The notes beneath the pieces were generated by a model. It was given only the letters and a program-made list of their open reading frames with translations. It ran no database searches and was not told the origin of the DNA. From contig CAZCNL010000003.1 of NCBI GenBank assembly GCA_964500435.1, positions 236,261 through 300,260 on the forward strand: a stretch of 64,000 bases of DNA. Reading direction: 5' to 3'. Every line of letters begins with the position of its first letter. Position 1 is the first letter of the stretch. This DNA is from GWF2-33-9 sp964500435. Lineage in GTDB: Bacteria; Bacteroidota; Ignavibacteria; Kapaibacteriales; UBA2268. This document shows, one piece after another, positions 20,015-29,229 of this stretch. A program made the translations under genes and the position numbers.

Positions 20015-21010
20015 TTAAAGAAGATGTGAAATTTTTTTTCTATTGTTATAAATCTTGGAAGCCCAAATAATTGCTTGATATGTGCTCAAAGGATTAGCTA
20101 AATCTTTACCTGCAATATCAAAAGCAGTCCCATGGTCTGGGGATGTCCGAACAATGCTTAGCCCTGCTGTGAAATTCACACCACCTTCAACTGAAGTCAT
20201 TTTTAAAGGTATCAAACCTTGATCGTGGTACATTGCAAAAATCCCATCAAAAAGCCCCCAACTATTATGCCCAAAAAAACTATCGGCTGAAAAAGGACCG
20301 CTACATTTTAGTCCTTCTAATTGAATTTTATTTAACGTAGGAATTATAATATTTTGCTCCTCATCTCCAATGTAATTATTTTCCCCAGAATGAGGATTTA
20401 GACCCAAAACAGCAACAGAAGGGGCAACAATTCCAAAATCATTTATCAGCGAATTGTAATAAATTTTTAAATTTTTTTCTAAGTTAGAAAAAGTAATTTG
20501 CGAAGATACTTCTTTTATTGGTATATGAATAGTTGCGAGTGCAACATTCATTTTGCTATTGAATAAAATCATTAGCGGATTTGAATTATTATCTTGATTT
20601 GCTAACATTTCGGTATGACCTGGGAATTCGAACCCTGCAAGATGGATGGCTGTTTTGGATATTGGTAAAGTTAAAAGTGCATCATAATTCCCTTCAAATA
20701 CTTGATTAGACGCTTCAAGCAAGGATTCGAAAGCTGCTGTTCCACTTTCAAGGGTATTTTTTCCAAAATCAATTTTGGTTTGTGTTTTTGTGTGAATTAA
20801 TTGAACTACAATATCATCGACTTTCAAATAATTATAATCAATTTCACATTTAAGATTAGCTTTAGTTATGTAATCGTGAATTGCTTGTAAATTGCCACAT
20901 AAGGCGATTTCGTTATTTTTTGAGAAATCTTTATCAAGCATTTTTAAAGCTTTAATAAAAACTTCCAAGCCAATTCCATTCATATCGCCAATTGACGTAA
21001 TAATTTTCAT
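20015..21010 (-). CDS. pdxA: 4-hydroxythreonine-4-phosphate dehydrogenase
   Basis: A 331-residue enzyme that would oxidise 4-phosphohydroxy-L-threonine in the DXP-dependent route to pyridoxal phosphate. Family marks include the N-terminal GDMNGIGLEV, TLPISKTAIHLAG with GHTEML (metal-binding His), the PHSGENN segment and MYHDQGLIPLK. The end TSPDHGTAFDIAGKDLAN is typical. It overlaps the upstream permease gene by one base (TAATG), so the two are translationally coupled. Confidence 0.95.
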   Translation of the reverse strand: MKIITSIGDMNGIGLEVFIKALKMLDKDFSKNNEIALCGNLQAIHDYITKANLKCEIDYNYLKVDDIVVQLIHTKTQTKIDFGKNTLESGTAAFESLLEASNQVFEGNYDALLTLPISKTAIHLAGFEFPGHTEMLANQDNNSNPLMILFNSKMNVALATIHIPIKEVSSQITFSNLEKNLKIYYNSLINDFGIVAPSVAVLGLNPHSGENNYIGDEEQNIIIPTLNKIQLEGLKCSGPFSADSFFGHNSWGLFDGIFAMYHDQGLIPLKMTSVEGGVNFTAGLSIVRTSPDHGTAFDIAGKDLANPLSTYQAIIWASKIYNNRKKISHLL

Positions 21011-22239
21011 TATTCTTCTCTCAACATTTCTATAATATTTATATTACTTGCTTTTTTAGCGGGATAAATCGTTGCAAGAGTAGTTAATAGAAATGACAAC
21101 AAGACCGTTGCAATTACATCAGTGTAATTAATTAAAATTGGAATCGAATCCATTATGTATTTTGTCCCGTCAATTTTAAACCATTTATAATTTATTTGTC
21201 CCCAACATAAAAAAAGCCCAAGTAATCCACCAAAAATTGAACCAATAAAACCAACAAACAGTCCTTCGTACAGGTATAATCTGACAATAAATCTTTGTGT
21301 TGCACCAATTGTTCGCATAATTGAAATGTCTTTTTTCTTTTCAATTATTGTCATTGTCAAAGATGCAAACACATTAAATATTGCAACTAAAATGATAATT
21401 CCAAGAATAAAAGATGTAGCCATTTTTTCAAATTTCATAACGTTATAGTATGCTTTATTTAAATCTTTCCAACTACTTATTTTAGCATCGGGAAAAGATT
21501 TCTTAAGTTCATTGGTGAAAGACTCTAAAAATTTCAAATCTTTTAATCTAATTTCATACATTAATGAATTAGCAAATTTATCTCCAAAAATTCTATTAGA
21601 TAGAGTAAAAGTTGAAAAAGCATAGGAATAATCATAATCTTTAATGTTTGATTGATAAACACCTTCAATAATAGCTTGTGATAAATTTGGCATTGAAAGT
21701 GTTAAAAGTGTTTGTTCTATATCCGAAGGGTTGATAAAAGTTAATGTATCACCATTGAGTACTTTCATAGCATCTGCCAAGCCAGCTCCAATCAAGATTT
21801 TCGGCAATCCATCTTTTCTAATTATACTTAGATTATTATTTCCTAAAATAAAAAAATCTTTGAGATTGTCGAAAAATTTAGTATCGGTTTGTGAAACCGA
21901 CAAAAGATTTATTACTCTTACTTTATTATCTTTGAAACATACTGCTTTGCCTTCGGACGTCAAAGCAAATGACTGAACAATTGCTTTAGATTTCAAATAA
22001 GCAACTAATTTATTAGAATCGTTTATTGAATTTTTAATTTCAATTTTTATATGGGGATCAAAACCAACTATTTGCTTAATTGCTAAACTTTGAAAAGCAT
22101 TAAAAATTGATAAAACAACTATTAAGGCAGCGACTCCTATACTAATTCCAATCAATGAAAGTAAGTTAATTATAGTTATGAAATTAAAAGAATGTTTCGA
22201 AAATATATAACGGATTGCTATTTTTAATTCAATTTTCAT
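21010..22239 (-). CDS. LolC/LolE-type ABC permease (FtsX family)
   Basis: A 409-residue inner-membrane permease. Its architecture is one N-terminal TM helix (about 20-50), a large periplasmic MacB-PCD-like domain (about 50-260) and three C-terminal TM helices with the FtsX fold. ISIMRTIGATQRFI is the conserved cytoplasmic coupling helix. This matches LolC/E subunits, which extract lipoproteins from the inner membrane. No LolD ATPase is adjacent, so the partner is elsewhere. It precedes and overlaps pdxA. Confidence 0.85.
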   Translation of the reverse strand: MKIELKIAIRYIFSKHSFNFITIINLLSLIGISIGVAALIVVLSIFNAFQSLAIKQIVGFDPHIKIEIKNSINDSNKLVAYLKSKAIVQSFALTSEGKAVCFKDNKVRVINLLSVSQTDTKFFDNLKDFFILGNNNLSIIRKDGLPKILIGAGLADAMKVLNGDTLTFINPSDIEQTLLTLSMPNLSQAIIEGVYQSNIKDYDYSYAFSTFTLSNRIFGDKFANSLMYEIRLKDLKFLESFTNELKKSFPDAKISSWKDLNKAYYNVMKFEKMATSFILGIIILVAIFNVFASLTMTIIEKKKDISIMRTIGATQRFIVRLYLYEGLFVGFIGSIFGGLLGLFLCWGQINYKWFKIDGTKYIMDSIPILINYTDVIATVLLSFLLTTLATIYPAKKASNINIIEMLREE

Positions 22240-22301
22240 TACTTAAAAAAATTTCAAAAACGAAATTAATTAAAATTTATCTTTAATTCATCAAATTATA
22301 T

Positions 22302-22309
22302 TAAATTTG
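22302..22309 (+). promoter_or_regulatory. -7 element TAAATTTG of the mla operon
   Basis: TAAATTTG lies 30 bases before the TTG start at 22340, leaving a leader of about 24 bases. This supports use of the TTG. Confidence 0.4.
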
Positions 22310-22339
22310 AAGTTTTAAAATCGTATTTAAAAAAATAAA

Positions 22340-23491
22340 TTGCCAAAGCAAAATGTCCAAAATAAAACAGAAGCGTACAAAATCGAATATAAAAACGATT
22401 TAGCTATTGTTTATTTTTATGGCGATTTTCTTTTAACAGAAGCTGACAAATACAATGGGTTGTTTAATTCAAATTCCTACAAAAACGTTCAAACTTTAAT
22501 TCTTGATTTTAAAAATGTTATTAAATATGATTCCTTCATCGTTACTTATATTGAAATAATAAAACAAGAAGCCAAATCCCGGAATATAACTCTTGATATT
22601 AGAGAAATGAGCCCGGGAATGTTGAAATTATACAAATATCTTTCTCATTTCAAAGAAATTCAAACAAAAAGAGAAGTACAAAAAGTAAATCATTTTGTTT
22701 TGTTTTTTGAAAAAATTGGAGACATAAGCAAATCGATAGTTACAGATGGAGTGAATTTCATTACATTTATTGGTGACGTAATTAGAGGCATTTTCAAAAT
22801 GTTTTTTCTCCCGAAAGATATAAGATGGCAGGATTTTCCTTACCATATCTTGCAAATCGGAGTTAATGCGTTACCAATAGCACTTTTGATTGTATTTTTA
22901 ATTGGATTAATTACAGGTTACCAAGGAGCTTTGCAATTAAAGACATTTGGCGCAGATTTATATATAGCAGATTTGATTAGTATATCTATTACAAGAGAAT
23001 TGGGACCTTTAATGGTTGCTATTATAGTTGCAGGAAGGTCTGGTTCAGCTTTTACAGCAGAAATTGGTACAATGAAAGTTTCTGAAGAGGTTGATGCATT
23101 GCACGTAATGGGTTTTAATATAATAGATTTTTTGGTAATGCCCAGGTTAATGGCAATCTTAATTGCAATGCCGATTTTAGTTATATTGGCTGATGTATTA
23201 GGTATTTTTGGTGGGTTACTTGCTGCACTGTCTTCACTTGATATCACAGCAATAGGTTATTTCAATCGGATGCAAGTTGTTTTAGGAATTAATGATGTTG
23301 CTTCTGGGATTATAAAATCTTTAATTTTTGGATTTTTTATCACAATAATTGGATGTTTTCGGGGGTTACAAGTAAAAGGTGGTGCCGAAAGCGTTGGTCG
23401 ATACACTACTTCAAGCGTTGTTACTTCAATTTTCCATATAATTCTTATCGATGCAATTTTCACTATTATTTTTCCAATAATTGGGTTGTAA
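22340..23491 (+). CDS. mlaE: MlaE-type lipid ABC permease with N-terminal STAS domain
   Basis: A 383-residue protein. Residues about 10-105 form a STAS/anti-anti-sigma-like domain (DLAIVYFYGDF, VQTLILDFKNV). In E. coli this module is the separate protein MlaB, so it is fused here. The MlaE permease domain follows (about 145-383) with the conserved AGRSGSAFTAEIGTMKVSEE, split here as AGRSGSAFTAE and GTMKVSEEVDAL. It works with MlaF and MlaD in phospholipid transport across the envelope. The start is a TTG, since an in-frame stop lies four codons upstream and no ATG occurs before the middle of the STAS domain. Confidence 0.9.
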   Translation: MPKQNVQNKTEAYKIEYKNDLAIVYFYGDFLLTEADKYNGLFNSNSYKNVQTLILDFKNVIKYDSFIVTYIEIIKQEAKSRNITLDIREMSPGMLKLYKYLSHFKEIQTKREVQKVNHFVLFFEKIGDISKSIVTDGVNFITFIGDVIRGIFKMFFLPKDIRWQDFPYHILQIGVNALPIALLIVFLIGLITGYQGALQLKTFGADLYIADLISISITRELGPLMVAIIVAGRSGSAFTAEIGTMKVSEEVDALHVMGFNIIDFLVMPRLMAILIAMPILVILADVLGIFGGLLAALSSLDITAIGYFNRMQVVLGINDVASGIIKSLIFGFFITIIGCFRGLQVKGGAESVGRYTTSSVVTSIFHIILIDAIFTIIFPIIGL

Positions 23492-23492
23492 T

Positions 23493-24239
23493 ATGATTCA
23501 AGATGTTGCGATTGAAGTTAAAAATCTTGAAAAAAGATATGACGAACATACTGTTTTGCAGGATATTAATTTTATAATTAATAAAGGGGAAATAATATGT
23601 ATTGCTGGAGGTAGTGGTTGTGGGAAAAGTACTTTATTGAGGCAAATAATTGGATTAGAAGAACCTACAAATGGTGAAATTTATATAAATAAAGAAAAAT
23701 TTTTTCCGGCACCAACAAAAACAAGAGACAAGATAATAAAAAAATTTGGCGTTATGTTTCAACTTGGCGGATTAATTGCTTCTATGACTTTGAAAGAAAA
23801 TATCGAATTGCCTCTAAAAAAATACACTAAACTAAATGATAAACAAATAGAAGAATTTATTGGATTAAAATTAAGCTCGGTTGGCTTAGATGGTTTTCAA
23901 AACTATCTACCATCAGAAATAAGTGGGGGAATGAAAAAAAGGGCATCGCTTGCGAGAGCTATGGCATTAGATCCAGAAATATTATTTTTTGACGAGCCAT
24001 CATCAGGTTTAGACCCAATTACCTCGGCCGCTTTGGATAATTTAATAAAAGAAATTAATTCTGCGTTGAACACGACAATGGTTATTGTTACACACGATTT
24101 AGAGAGCATATTTTCAATCGCTGATAGAGTGATTTTATTAGATAAAGCAGTGAAAGGAATTTTGGCTATCGGCACACCAGGTGAATTAAAAAATTCAGAA
24201 AATAAAGTGATATTCAATTTCTTTAATCGGGTTTTTTGA
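23493..24239 (+). CDS. mlaF: MlaF-type ABC ATPase
   Basis: A 248-residue ATPase energising the Mla transporter. Walker A is GGSGCGKST, signature ISGGMKKRASLARAM and Walker B ILFFDEPSSGLDP; SSGLDP is typical of MlaF. The ATG at 23493 begins one base after the mlaE stop; a TTG at 23481 overlapping mlaE is less likely. Next comes mlaD, ten bases after the stop. Confidence 0.93.
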   Translation: MIQDVAIEVKNLEKRYDEHTVLQDINFIINKGEIICIAGGSGCGKSTLLRQIIGLEEPTNGEIYINKEKFFPAPTKTRDKIIKKFGVMFQLGGLIASMTLKENIELPLKKYTKLNDKQIEEFIGLKLSSVGLDGFQNYLPSEISGGMKKRASLARAMALDPEILFFDEPSSGLDPITSAALDNLIKEINSALNTTMVIVTHDLESIFSIADRVILLDKAVKGILAIGTPGELKNSENKVIFNFFNRVF

Positions 24240-24249
24240 GGAGGAAAAA

Positions 24250-25212
24250 ATGGCAAAAATTAAATTCACATCAAGTTTTTTAATAGGGATTTTCATATTA
24301 CTTGGTTCTGTAGTAATGTTAGGCGTAATTTTTTGGCTTGGAGCGAATCATTTTTTTAAAGAAAAAAATTATTATGTTACATATTTTGACGGAAGCGTCC
24401 AAGGGCTTGAGCAAGGTTCACCCGTTAAATTTTTAGGTGTGCCTGTTGGAAATGTCAGTGAAGTAAGCATTGCACCTAATGGACGATTTATAGAAGTGGT
24501 TATGGAAATTGACCCTAAAATGAAAATTACACAAGATTTGAGAATAAAAGCTGAATTTTCTGGGATTGCCGGCGGTAAATTTTTGCAAATTTTTAAACCT
24601 GAGAAAGGTGAACAAGTTCAAGACTTAAAACTCGATTTTAAACCTAAATATACATTAATAAATTCGGCACCATCAGGAATTGACGAGATTGCAACTGCGG
24701 CTAAAGAAGTTGTTAATAATTTATTGAAGATTAAATACTCTGAAATATCAACTGAAACAATTGAACTTTTAAAAAATTTCAATAATTTATTAAAAGATGA
24801 AAATATTAGTTTGACCATAGCAAATGCTCAATTTGCATCCAAGAACTTAGCAATTTTATTCAGTAAATTAGATACAACACAAGTGGTTGATAATTTTATA
24901 AAAACTTCATACAATATTTCTAATAGTGCTGATGAATTACTTTCGACTGTTCAAGCATTAAAAAATAAAGTGACAAATATCGAGTTGAACTCTTTTTTAG
25001 ATAAAATCTATTATGATTACGATACGACAATGTCGAATATTGATAAATCAGTTAATAGATTTTCAATAAGGACAGAAATGATGATATTGTCTTTAAATAA
25101 CTTAATAGAAGAACTTCGAAAAACAAATATTGAACTTAGAAATTCCTTAAAAGGAATATCTGATGACCCGTCAAATATATTTTTAGTTTATCCACCTAAA
25201 AAGGAAGAATAA
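24250..25212 (+). CDS. mlaD: MCE/MlaD family substrate-binding protein
   Basis: A 320-residue protein with one N-terminal transmembrane helix (about 9-30) and an MCE domain (about 37-115: YFDGSVQGLEQGSPVKFLGV and GNVSEVSI). A helical periplasmic tail (about 130-300) is longer than in E. coli MlaD, as usual in Bacteroidota. It binds lipid on the periplasmic side of MlaEF. A strong RBS GAGGAGG precedes the ATG. No mlaC or mlaA is seen here. Confidence 0.9.
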   Translation: MAKIKFTSSFLIGIFILLGSVVMLGVIFWLGANHFFKEKNYYVTYFDGSVQGLEQGSPVKFLGVPVGNVSEVSIAPNGRFIEVVMEIDPKMKITQDLRIKAEFSGIAGGKFLQIFKPEKGEQVQDLKLDFKPKYTLINSAPSGIDEIATAAKEVVNNLLKIKYSEISTETIELLKNFNNLLKDENISLTIANAQFASKNLAILFSKLDTTQVVDNFIKTSYNISNSADELLSTVQALKNKVTNIELNSFLDKIYYDYDTTMSNIDKSVNRFSIRTEMMILSLNNLIEELRKTNIELRNSLKGISDDPSNIFLVYPPKKEE

Positions 25213-25362
25213 AAATAAAATTAACAGAAAAAAGAATCGTCTTAATGAGAGAATTAAAATTTTATTAAACTAATTAATTTTTGCTTATCGTACCTTCATA
25301 CTTTATTAGTTATTTTCATAAATAATAACAGAAATGTTAAACATATTTTTTTGAGGTAAAAT

Positions 25363-26877
25363 ATGCAAAGAAAGTATTTTGATATCGCAAAATATGCTTT
25401 CGGAGTGGTCTTAGCCGTATTTGTAACAATTTCTTTAATCAATCCAGAATTGTTAAAAGCGCTATCTCAGGGTACACCTAAAATTGGTGCAGACGCACCA
25501 CCCACACAACTTCCAGAAATTGTCAAACAATTCAATTTAGCAATCGAAAATGCCAGCACAGCAGTATTACCAACAGTTGTTGCAATTAGTGTCGAATCTG
25601 AACAAAAAAATCCAATGAGTGATTTTTTCAAAGAATTTCATCCATTTTTCGGTGGTCCTGAAAATTTTGATCAAAATCAAAAAGTACAAGCTTATGGATC
25701 TGGTGTTATAATCACTTCTGATGGTTACATTGTTACCAATAATCACGTTGTTGAAGGTGCAACAGAAGATGGAATTAAAGTAATTCTGTTTGATAAATCA
25801 GAGTACAAAGCAAAAGTTATAGGGACGGATCCATCAACAGATTTAGCTGTAATTAAAATAGATGCAGAAAACCTAAAACCTGCATATTTTGCAGATATGA
25901 AGGATGTTAAAGTAGGAGAGTTCGTTATAGCTGTAGGAAATCCTTTAGGTTTAGATTTCACTGTAACAAAAGGAATTGTCAGTGCAATTGGTCGTGGTCA
26001 ATTAAGATTACCAAGAAAGTCAAACTACCAAATAGATAACTTTATTCAAACTGATGCAGCAATCAACCCAGGAAATAGTGGTGGCGGTCTTTTCGATTTA
26101 TCAGGTAGCTTAGTAGGAATAAATGCCGCAATTGCTACTGAAACAGGAGGTTTTATGGGTTACGGTTTTGCAATTCCAGTAGATATTGTCAAAACTATTG
26201 TTGAAGATTTGATTGAAGATGGCAAAATCAATAGACCGGCACTTGGAGTTATGATTGGTGAAGTTGATAAAGTAACTGCCAAATCTCTTGGTTTAGATAA
26301 AGTCAAAGGTGTTTTAGTTAACGATGTTATTAAAAATTCCGCAGCGCAAAAAGCAGGAATTGAATCTCAAGACATTATTCTTTCAATTGATGGCAATCCT
26401 GTCAATTCGGTTGCTGAGTTACAATCTTACGTTATTCGTAAGAAAATAGGCGATAACATAAAAGTAAAAATTTGGCGGGATAAAAAAGAAATTGAAAAAA
26501 CTGTTAAATTACAAGCACGAACCGAAGATATTACTGCCAACGATACTAACGCAGGCGAAGATGAAAGCGTAACTGACCAAAATGCTTCAATCAACTTCGA
26601 TAAATTAGGTTTTAGTGTTGAACCACTGAGTAAAGAGCAAAAAAGTCAATTGAAAATTAATAACGGGGTGTTCATCAAAAGCGTAAAAAGGGGCTCTCAA
26701 GCCGCTTCACGTGGAATGGCACCTAATGGCGTAATAGTATCAGCAGATATGCAAGAAATTAAAACAACCAATCAACTGAAAAAAATAATCGATGCAAAAT
26801 CACCAGGAGATGCAATTATGTTTAAATGCAAATATGAAGACAATACACGATTAATAGCTTTAGAAATCACAAAATAG
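25363..26877 (+). CDS. degP: HtrA/DegP-type periplasmic serine protease
   Basis: A 504-residue trypsin-fold protease with two PDZ domains. The N-terminal membrane segment is at about 8-28. The catalytic triad is His128 (TNNHVVEGA), Asp160 (PSTDLAVIK) and Ser239 (NPGNSGGGLF). PDZ1 spans about 295-385 and PDZ2 about 410-500, joined by an acidic linker. It degrades misfolded envelope proteins. It lies downstream of the mla operon but 150 bases away, with its own RBS (TGAGG), and is followed by a terminator. Whether it is DegP, DegQ or DegS is not decided; two PDZ domains favour DegP/DegQ. Confidence 0.93.
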   Translation: MQRKYFDIAKYAFGVVLAVFVTISLINPELLKALSQGTPKIGADAPPTQLPEIVKQFNLAIENASTAVLPTVVAISVESEQKNPMSDFFKEFHPFFGGPENFDQNQKVQAYGSGVIITSDGYIVTNNHVVEGATEDGIKVILFDKSEYKAKVIGTDPSTDLAVIKIDAENLKPAYFADMKDVKVGEFVIAVGNPLGLDFTVTKGIVSAIGRGQLRLPRKSNYQIDNFIQTDAAINPGNSGGGLFDLSGSLVGINAAIATETGGFMGYGFAIPVDIVKTIVEDLIEDGKINRPALGVMIGEVDKVTAKSLGLDKVKGVLVNDVIKNSAAQKAGIESQDIILSIDGNPVNSVAELQSYVIRKKIGDNIKVKIWRDKKEIEKTVKLQARTEDITANDTNAGEDESVTDQNASINFDKLGFSVEPLSKEQKSQLKINNGVFIKSVKRGSQAASRGMAPNGVIVSADMQEIKTTNQLKKIIDAKSPGDAIMFKCKYEDNTRLIALEITK

Positions 26878-26903
26878 AAATTTAAAAGACACGCCTAAAA
26901 ATT

Positions 26904-26940
26904 AAATAGATTCCATTAAAGAGATGGAATCTATTTTTTT
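26904..26940 (+). terminator. Rho-independent terminator after degP
   Basis: A perfect 13-bp stem (26904-26916 with 26924-26936), loop of seven bases, then a T run. Confidence 0.85.
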
Positions 26941-26975
26941 ATTGTTTACAATAATTCGAAATATTTTGTGAAAAG

Positions 26976-27047
26976 TGATCCTAAGGGGATTCGAACCCCT
27001 ACTGCCAGCGTGAAAGGCTGGTGACCTAACCATTAGTCTATAGGACC
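26976..27047 (-). tRNA. tRNA-Glu(TTC)
   Basis: The complement folds as a cloverleaf: acceptor GGTCCTA/TAGGATC with one G-T pair, anticodon arm CCAGCCTTTCACGCTGG with anticodon TTC, T arm AGGGGTTCGAATCCCCT, discriminator A. No CCA is encoded. Confidence 0.95.
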
Positions 27048-27115
27048 AAATTTTATGTTATCAAAAAACAAGATTACAAAATTAAGAATAATTTCTTAAT
27101 TTACAAAATTATTTT

Positions 27116-27775
27116 ATGCAATTTATGAAAAAAAGTTTTCATCAAAATAAAAATTTTGAAAAAAATATAAAAATTGTGGCAATTACAGGAAGTATCGGCT
27201 CTGGAAAATCAACAGTAGCCAAGTTTATCGAGGAAATGGGTTATCCTGTTATTAAAACTGATGATTTGGCAAAAATTATTATGTTAAACGATGAAGAAGT
27301 AAAAAGGAAATTGATTAAAGAATTTGGCGAAAATATTTATAATGATAATGGGACTTTAAATTCTAAGCAACTTTCTTTGATTGTGTTTGATAAAATTGAT
27401 TCAAATCACACGAAGCTTGAGAAACTCAATCAAATAATTCATCCCATTGTTATTGAGCAGATGATTATGGAAATTGATAAGTTTGTACAGATGGGTGAGG
27501 CTTTAATTTTTGTTGAAAGTGCATTGATTTATGAGACTGGCTTAGATGAAGGTTTTGACTATATCATTGATGTTGACTGTAGGGAAGAATTAAGAATTAA
27601 AAGAACTGCAGAAAGATTGAAACTTTCTGAGGAAGAAATTCGTAATAGAGATAGTGTGCAAATTTCCGCACAAGTGAAAAAAAATTTGGCAGATTTTGTG
27701 ATTGAAAATAATAATAATCTTGAGAAATTACGCTTCAGCACTGAGTTTGTAATTGAAATGATAAAAATGGCATAG
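27116..27775 (+). CDS. coaE: Dephospho-CoA kinase
   Basis: A 219-residue P-loop kinase that phosphorylates the ribose 3' hydroxyl of dephospho-CoA, the last step of CoA synthesis. Walker A is TGSIGSGKSTVAKF, followed by TDDLAK and the conserved NQIIHPIVIEQM and VESALIYETGLD segments (CoA-binding lid region: RTAERLKLSEEE). The ORF has a 25-residue extension before the P-loop strand; the ATG at 27125 is an alternative start. Nothing downstream is co-directional within 170 bases. Confidence 0.93.
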   Translation: MQFMKKSFHQNKNFEKNIKIVAITGSIGSGKSTVAKFIEEMGYPVIKTDDLAKIIMLNDEEVKRKLIKEFGENIYNDNGTLNSKQLSLIVFDKIDSNHTKLEKLNQIIHPIVIEQMIMEIDKFVQMGEALIFVESALIYETGLDEGFDYIIDVDCREELRIKRTAERLKLSEEEIRNRDSVQISAQVKKNLADFVIENNNNLEKLRFSTEFVIEMIKMA

Positions 27776-27846
27776 TTATTTCTATACGGGTTTAGGGAGA
27801 ATTATTTGACATTTTGACATATTTTTGTAACTTTTTTAATAAAAAA

Positions 27847-27878
27847 TTGTCTATATATAATAAAATTTAATAAATTTG
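27847..27878 (+). promoter_or_regulatory. Bacteroidota-type promoter before the sigma factor gene
   Basis: TTG at 27847-27849, 21 bases, then TAAATTTG at 27871-27878. Spacing and boxes fit the Bacteroidota -33/-7 pattern. A TSS near 27885 is expected. Confidence 0.5.
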
Positions 27879-27948
27879 TAAAAAGTAAAACATATAAGGA
27901 GGCAAAATCGACAAATAATTTCTACCCATATATTAACAAAGATCGATT

Positions 27949-28617
27949 ATGATTAAAGAATCATTAAATAATAAACAAAATTGCGAAGTTGAAACTGAAG
28001 CAAATGCTCCTGTTTATTCAAAAACTGCAATTTTTAAAGAAACTCAAAATGGGGGAAATATGGAACTTGTAATGCAAATTGAAAATCTGTTCAGAACCGA
28101 TAGAAAGAAATTCCTTGGTTTTATACGCCAAAGAGTTCGTTCTCAAGAAGAAGCGGAAGATATTTTGCAAGATGTTTTTGCAAATGTTTTAACCGCTGCA
28201 GTTCATATACAAAAACCTATTGAAAATGTCTCATCCTGGATTTTTACTGCAGTTCGAAATAGAATTATCGATACATACAGAAAAAAGAGAGCTGAAACAT
28301 TTTCAGAGATGCAAACAGCCGAGCAAATTGATGATGGGTTAGACCCATTTGAAAATTTTGTAAGCGATTTATATAACACTCCTGATACTGATTTATTGCG
28401 TAAAACAATTTGGGATTATGTTCAAGAAAGCTTGGCTGAACTCCCAGATGAACAACGTGAAGTGTTTGTTCGTAATGAATTCGAAGGTGTTTCTTTCAGA
28501 GAGATGGCTGAAGAAACGGGTGTAAATATTAATACATTACTTGCTCGTAAACGTTACGCAGTTCTTCACTTGCGTCGAAGATTGCAAGAGTTATACTCTT
28601 CTGTGAATGAGAATTAA
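27949..28617 (+). CDS. Sigma-70 family (ECF-like) RNA polymerase sigma factor
   Basis: A 222-residue protein with sigma region 2 at about 45-115 (RRKFLGF-type start, QEEAEDILQDVFANVL, WIFTAVRNRIIDTYRKKR) and region 4 at about 160-212 (LAELPDEQREVFVRNEFEG, SFREMAEETGVNINTLLARK). It probably directs polymerase to a stress or envelope regulon; no anti-sigma gene is adjacent. The first 37 residues have no sigma homology; a second ATG at 28060 follows GGGGGAAAT and could be the true start. A terminator with a UUCG loop follows. Confidence 0.88.
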   Translation: MIKESLNNKQNCEVETEANAPVYSKTAIFKETQNGGNMELVMQIENLFRTDRKKFLGFIRQRVRSQEEAEDILQDVFANVLTAAVHIQKPIENVSSWIFTAVRNRIIDTYRKKRAETFSEMQTAEQIDDGLDPFENFVSDLYNTPDTDLLRKTIWDYVQESLAELPDEQREVFVRNEFEGVSFREMAEETGVNINTLLARKRYAVLHLRRRLQELYSSVNEN

Positions 28618-28632
28618 TAATTAGCATATATG

Positions 28633-28660
28633 AAAAAGAGGCTTTCGAGCCTCTTTTTTT
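28633..28660 (+). terminator. Rho-independent terminator with TTCG tetraloop
   Basis: Stem 28633-28643 with 28648-28658 closed by a TTCG loop and followed by T residues. It ends the sigma factor transcript. Confidence 0.88.
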
Positions 28661-28716
28661 TTCAATCATTTTAAATTTGCTTTCTAAGTTTAAATGCCAT
28701 TATTACATTAATTTAA

Positions 28717-28749
28717 ATGACAAAATGACACTAAGCGTCATTTTGTCAT
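28717..28749. repeat. 13-bp inverted repeat overlapping the hemerythrin stop codon
   Basis: ATGACAAAATGAC (28717-28729) and its exact complement (28737-28749) are separated by seven bases. The TGA stop of the minus-strand hemerythrin gene lies inside the right arm. There is no T run, so it is not a standard terminator; it may be a mRNA 3' stabiliser or a protein site. Confidence 0.6.
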
Positions 28750-29150
28750 AATTCACTTCCAGTTATAGTTTTTGTGAAATTTTGATCTTTTATTAATATG
28801 TGATCGGTAAGCCAATCTGTAAGAAATTCTAAAATTTCGATTGATAATGCTGCTTCGTCAACAATAAACCTTTGATAGAAAAATAAAACTTTTTGTACGA
28901 AAGCTTTATGTTCTTTTTTATGTTGTTCCAAATTGACGTAATTGTACTCTTCCATTAATTCTTCTTCAGCTTTAAAATGATAGTTTGTATAATTAATAAG
29001 CTCAGTTAATGTTTCTGATAAAATAGAATTGCTTTTTCCTAATTTCATAGCATTAAAAAGCTCATTAATTAAATTAAATAGCACTTTGTGTTGGCTATCA
29101 ATTAGCGAAATCTGAGTTTCAAATTTTGGTTCCCAAGTAATGTATTCCAT
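28746..29150 (-). CDS. Bacteriohemerythrin
   Basis: A 134-residue four-helix O2-binding non-haem diiron protein. All signature ligand motifs are present: DSQHKVLF, then HFKAEEELM, HKKEHKAF and HILIKDQNF, with the N-terminal WEPKF start typical of the family. It may store or sense oxygen, or deliver it in microaerobic cells. It is a monocistronic gene, convergent with the sigma factor. Confidence 0.93.
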   Translation of the reverse strand: MEYITWEPKFETQISLIDSQHKVLFNLINELFNAMKLGKSNSILSETLTELINYTNYHFKAEEELMEEYNYVNLEQHKKEHKAFVQKVLFFYQRFIVDEAALSIEILEFLTDWLTDHILIKDQNFTKTITGSEL

Positions 29151-29166
29151 ATAAGTAGTTTTTTTA

Positions 29167-29174
29167 CAAAAATA
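29167..29174 (-). promoter_or_regulatory. -7 element TATTTTTG before hemerythrin
   Basis: On the minus strand TATTTTTG fits TAnnTTTG and lies 17 bases before the hemerythrin ATG, so the leader would be short. Confidence 0.25.
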
Positions 29175-29229
29175 TTAAAAATTTATTTAAAAAAGTAAAA
29201 ATTTTTAAAAAAAAATTATAAAAAATCAA

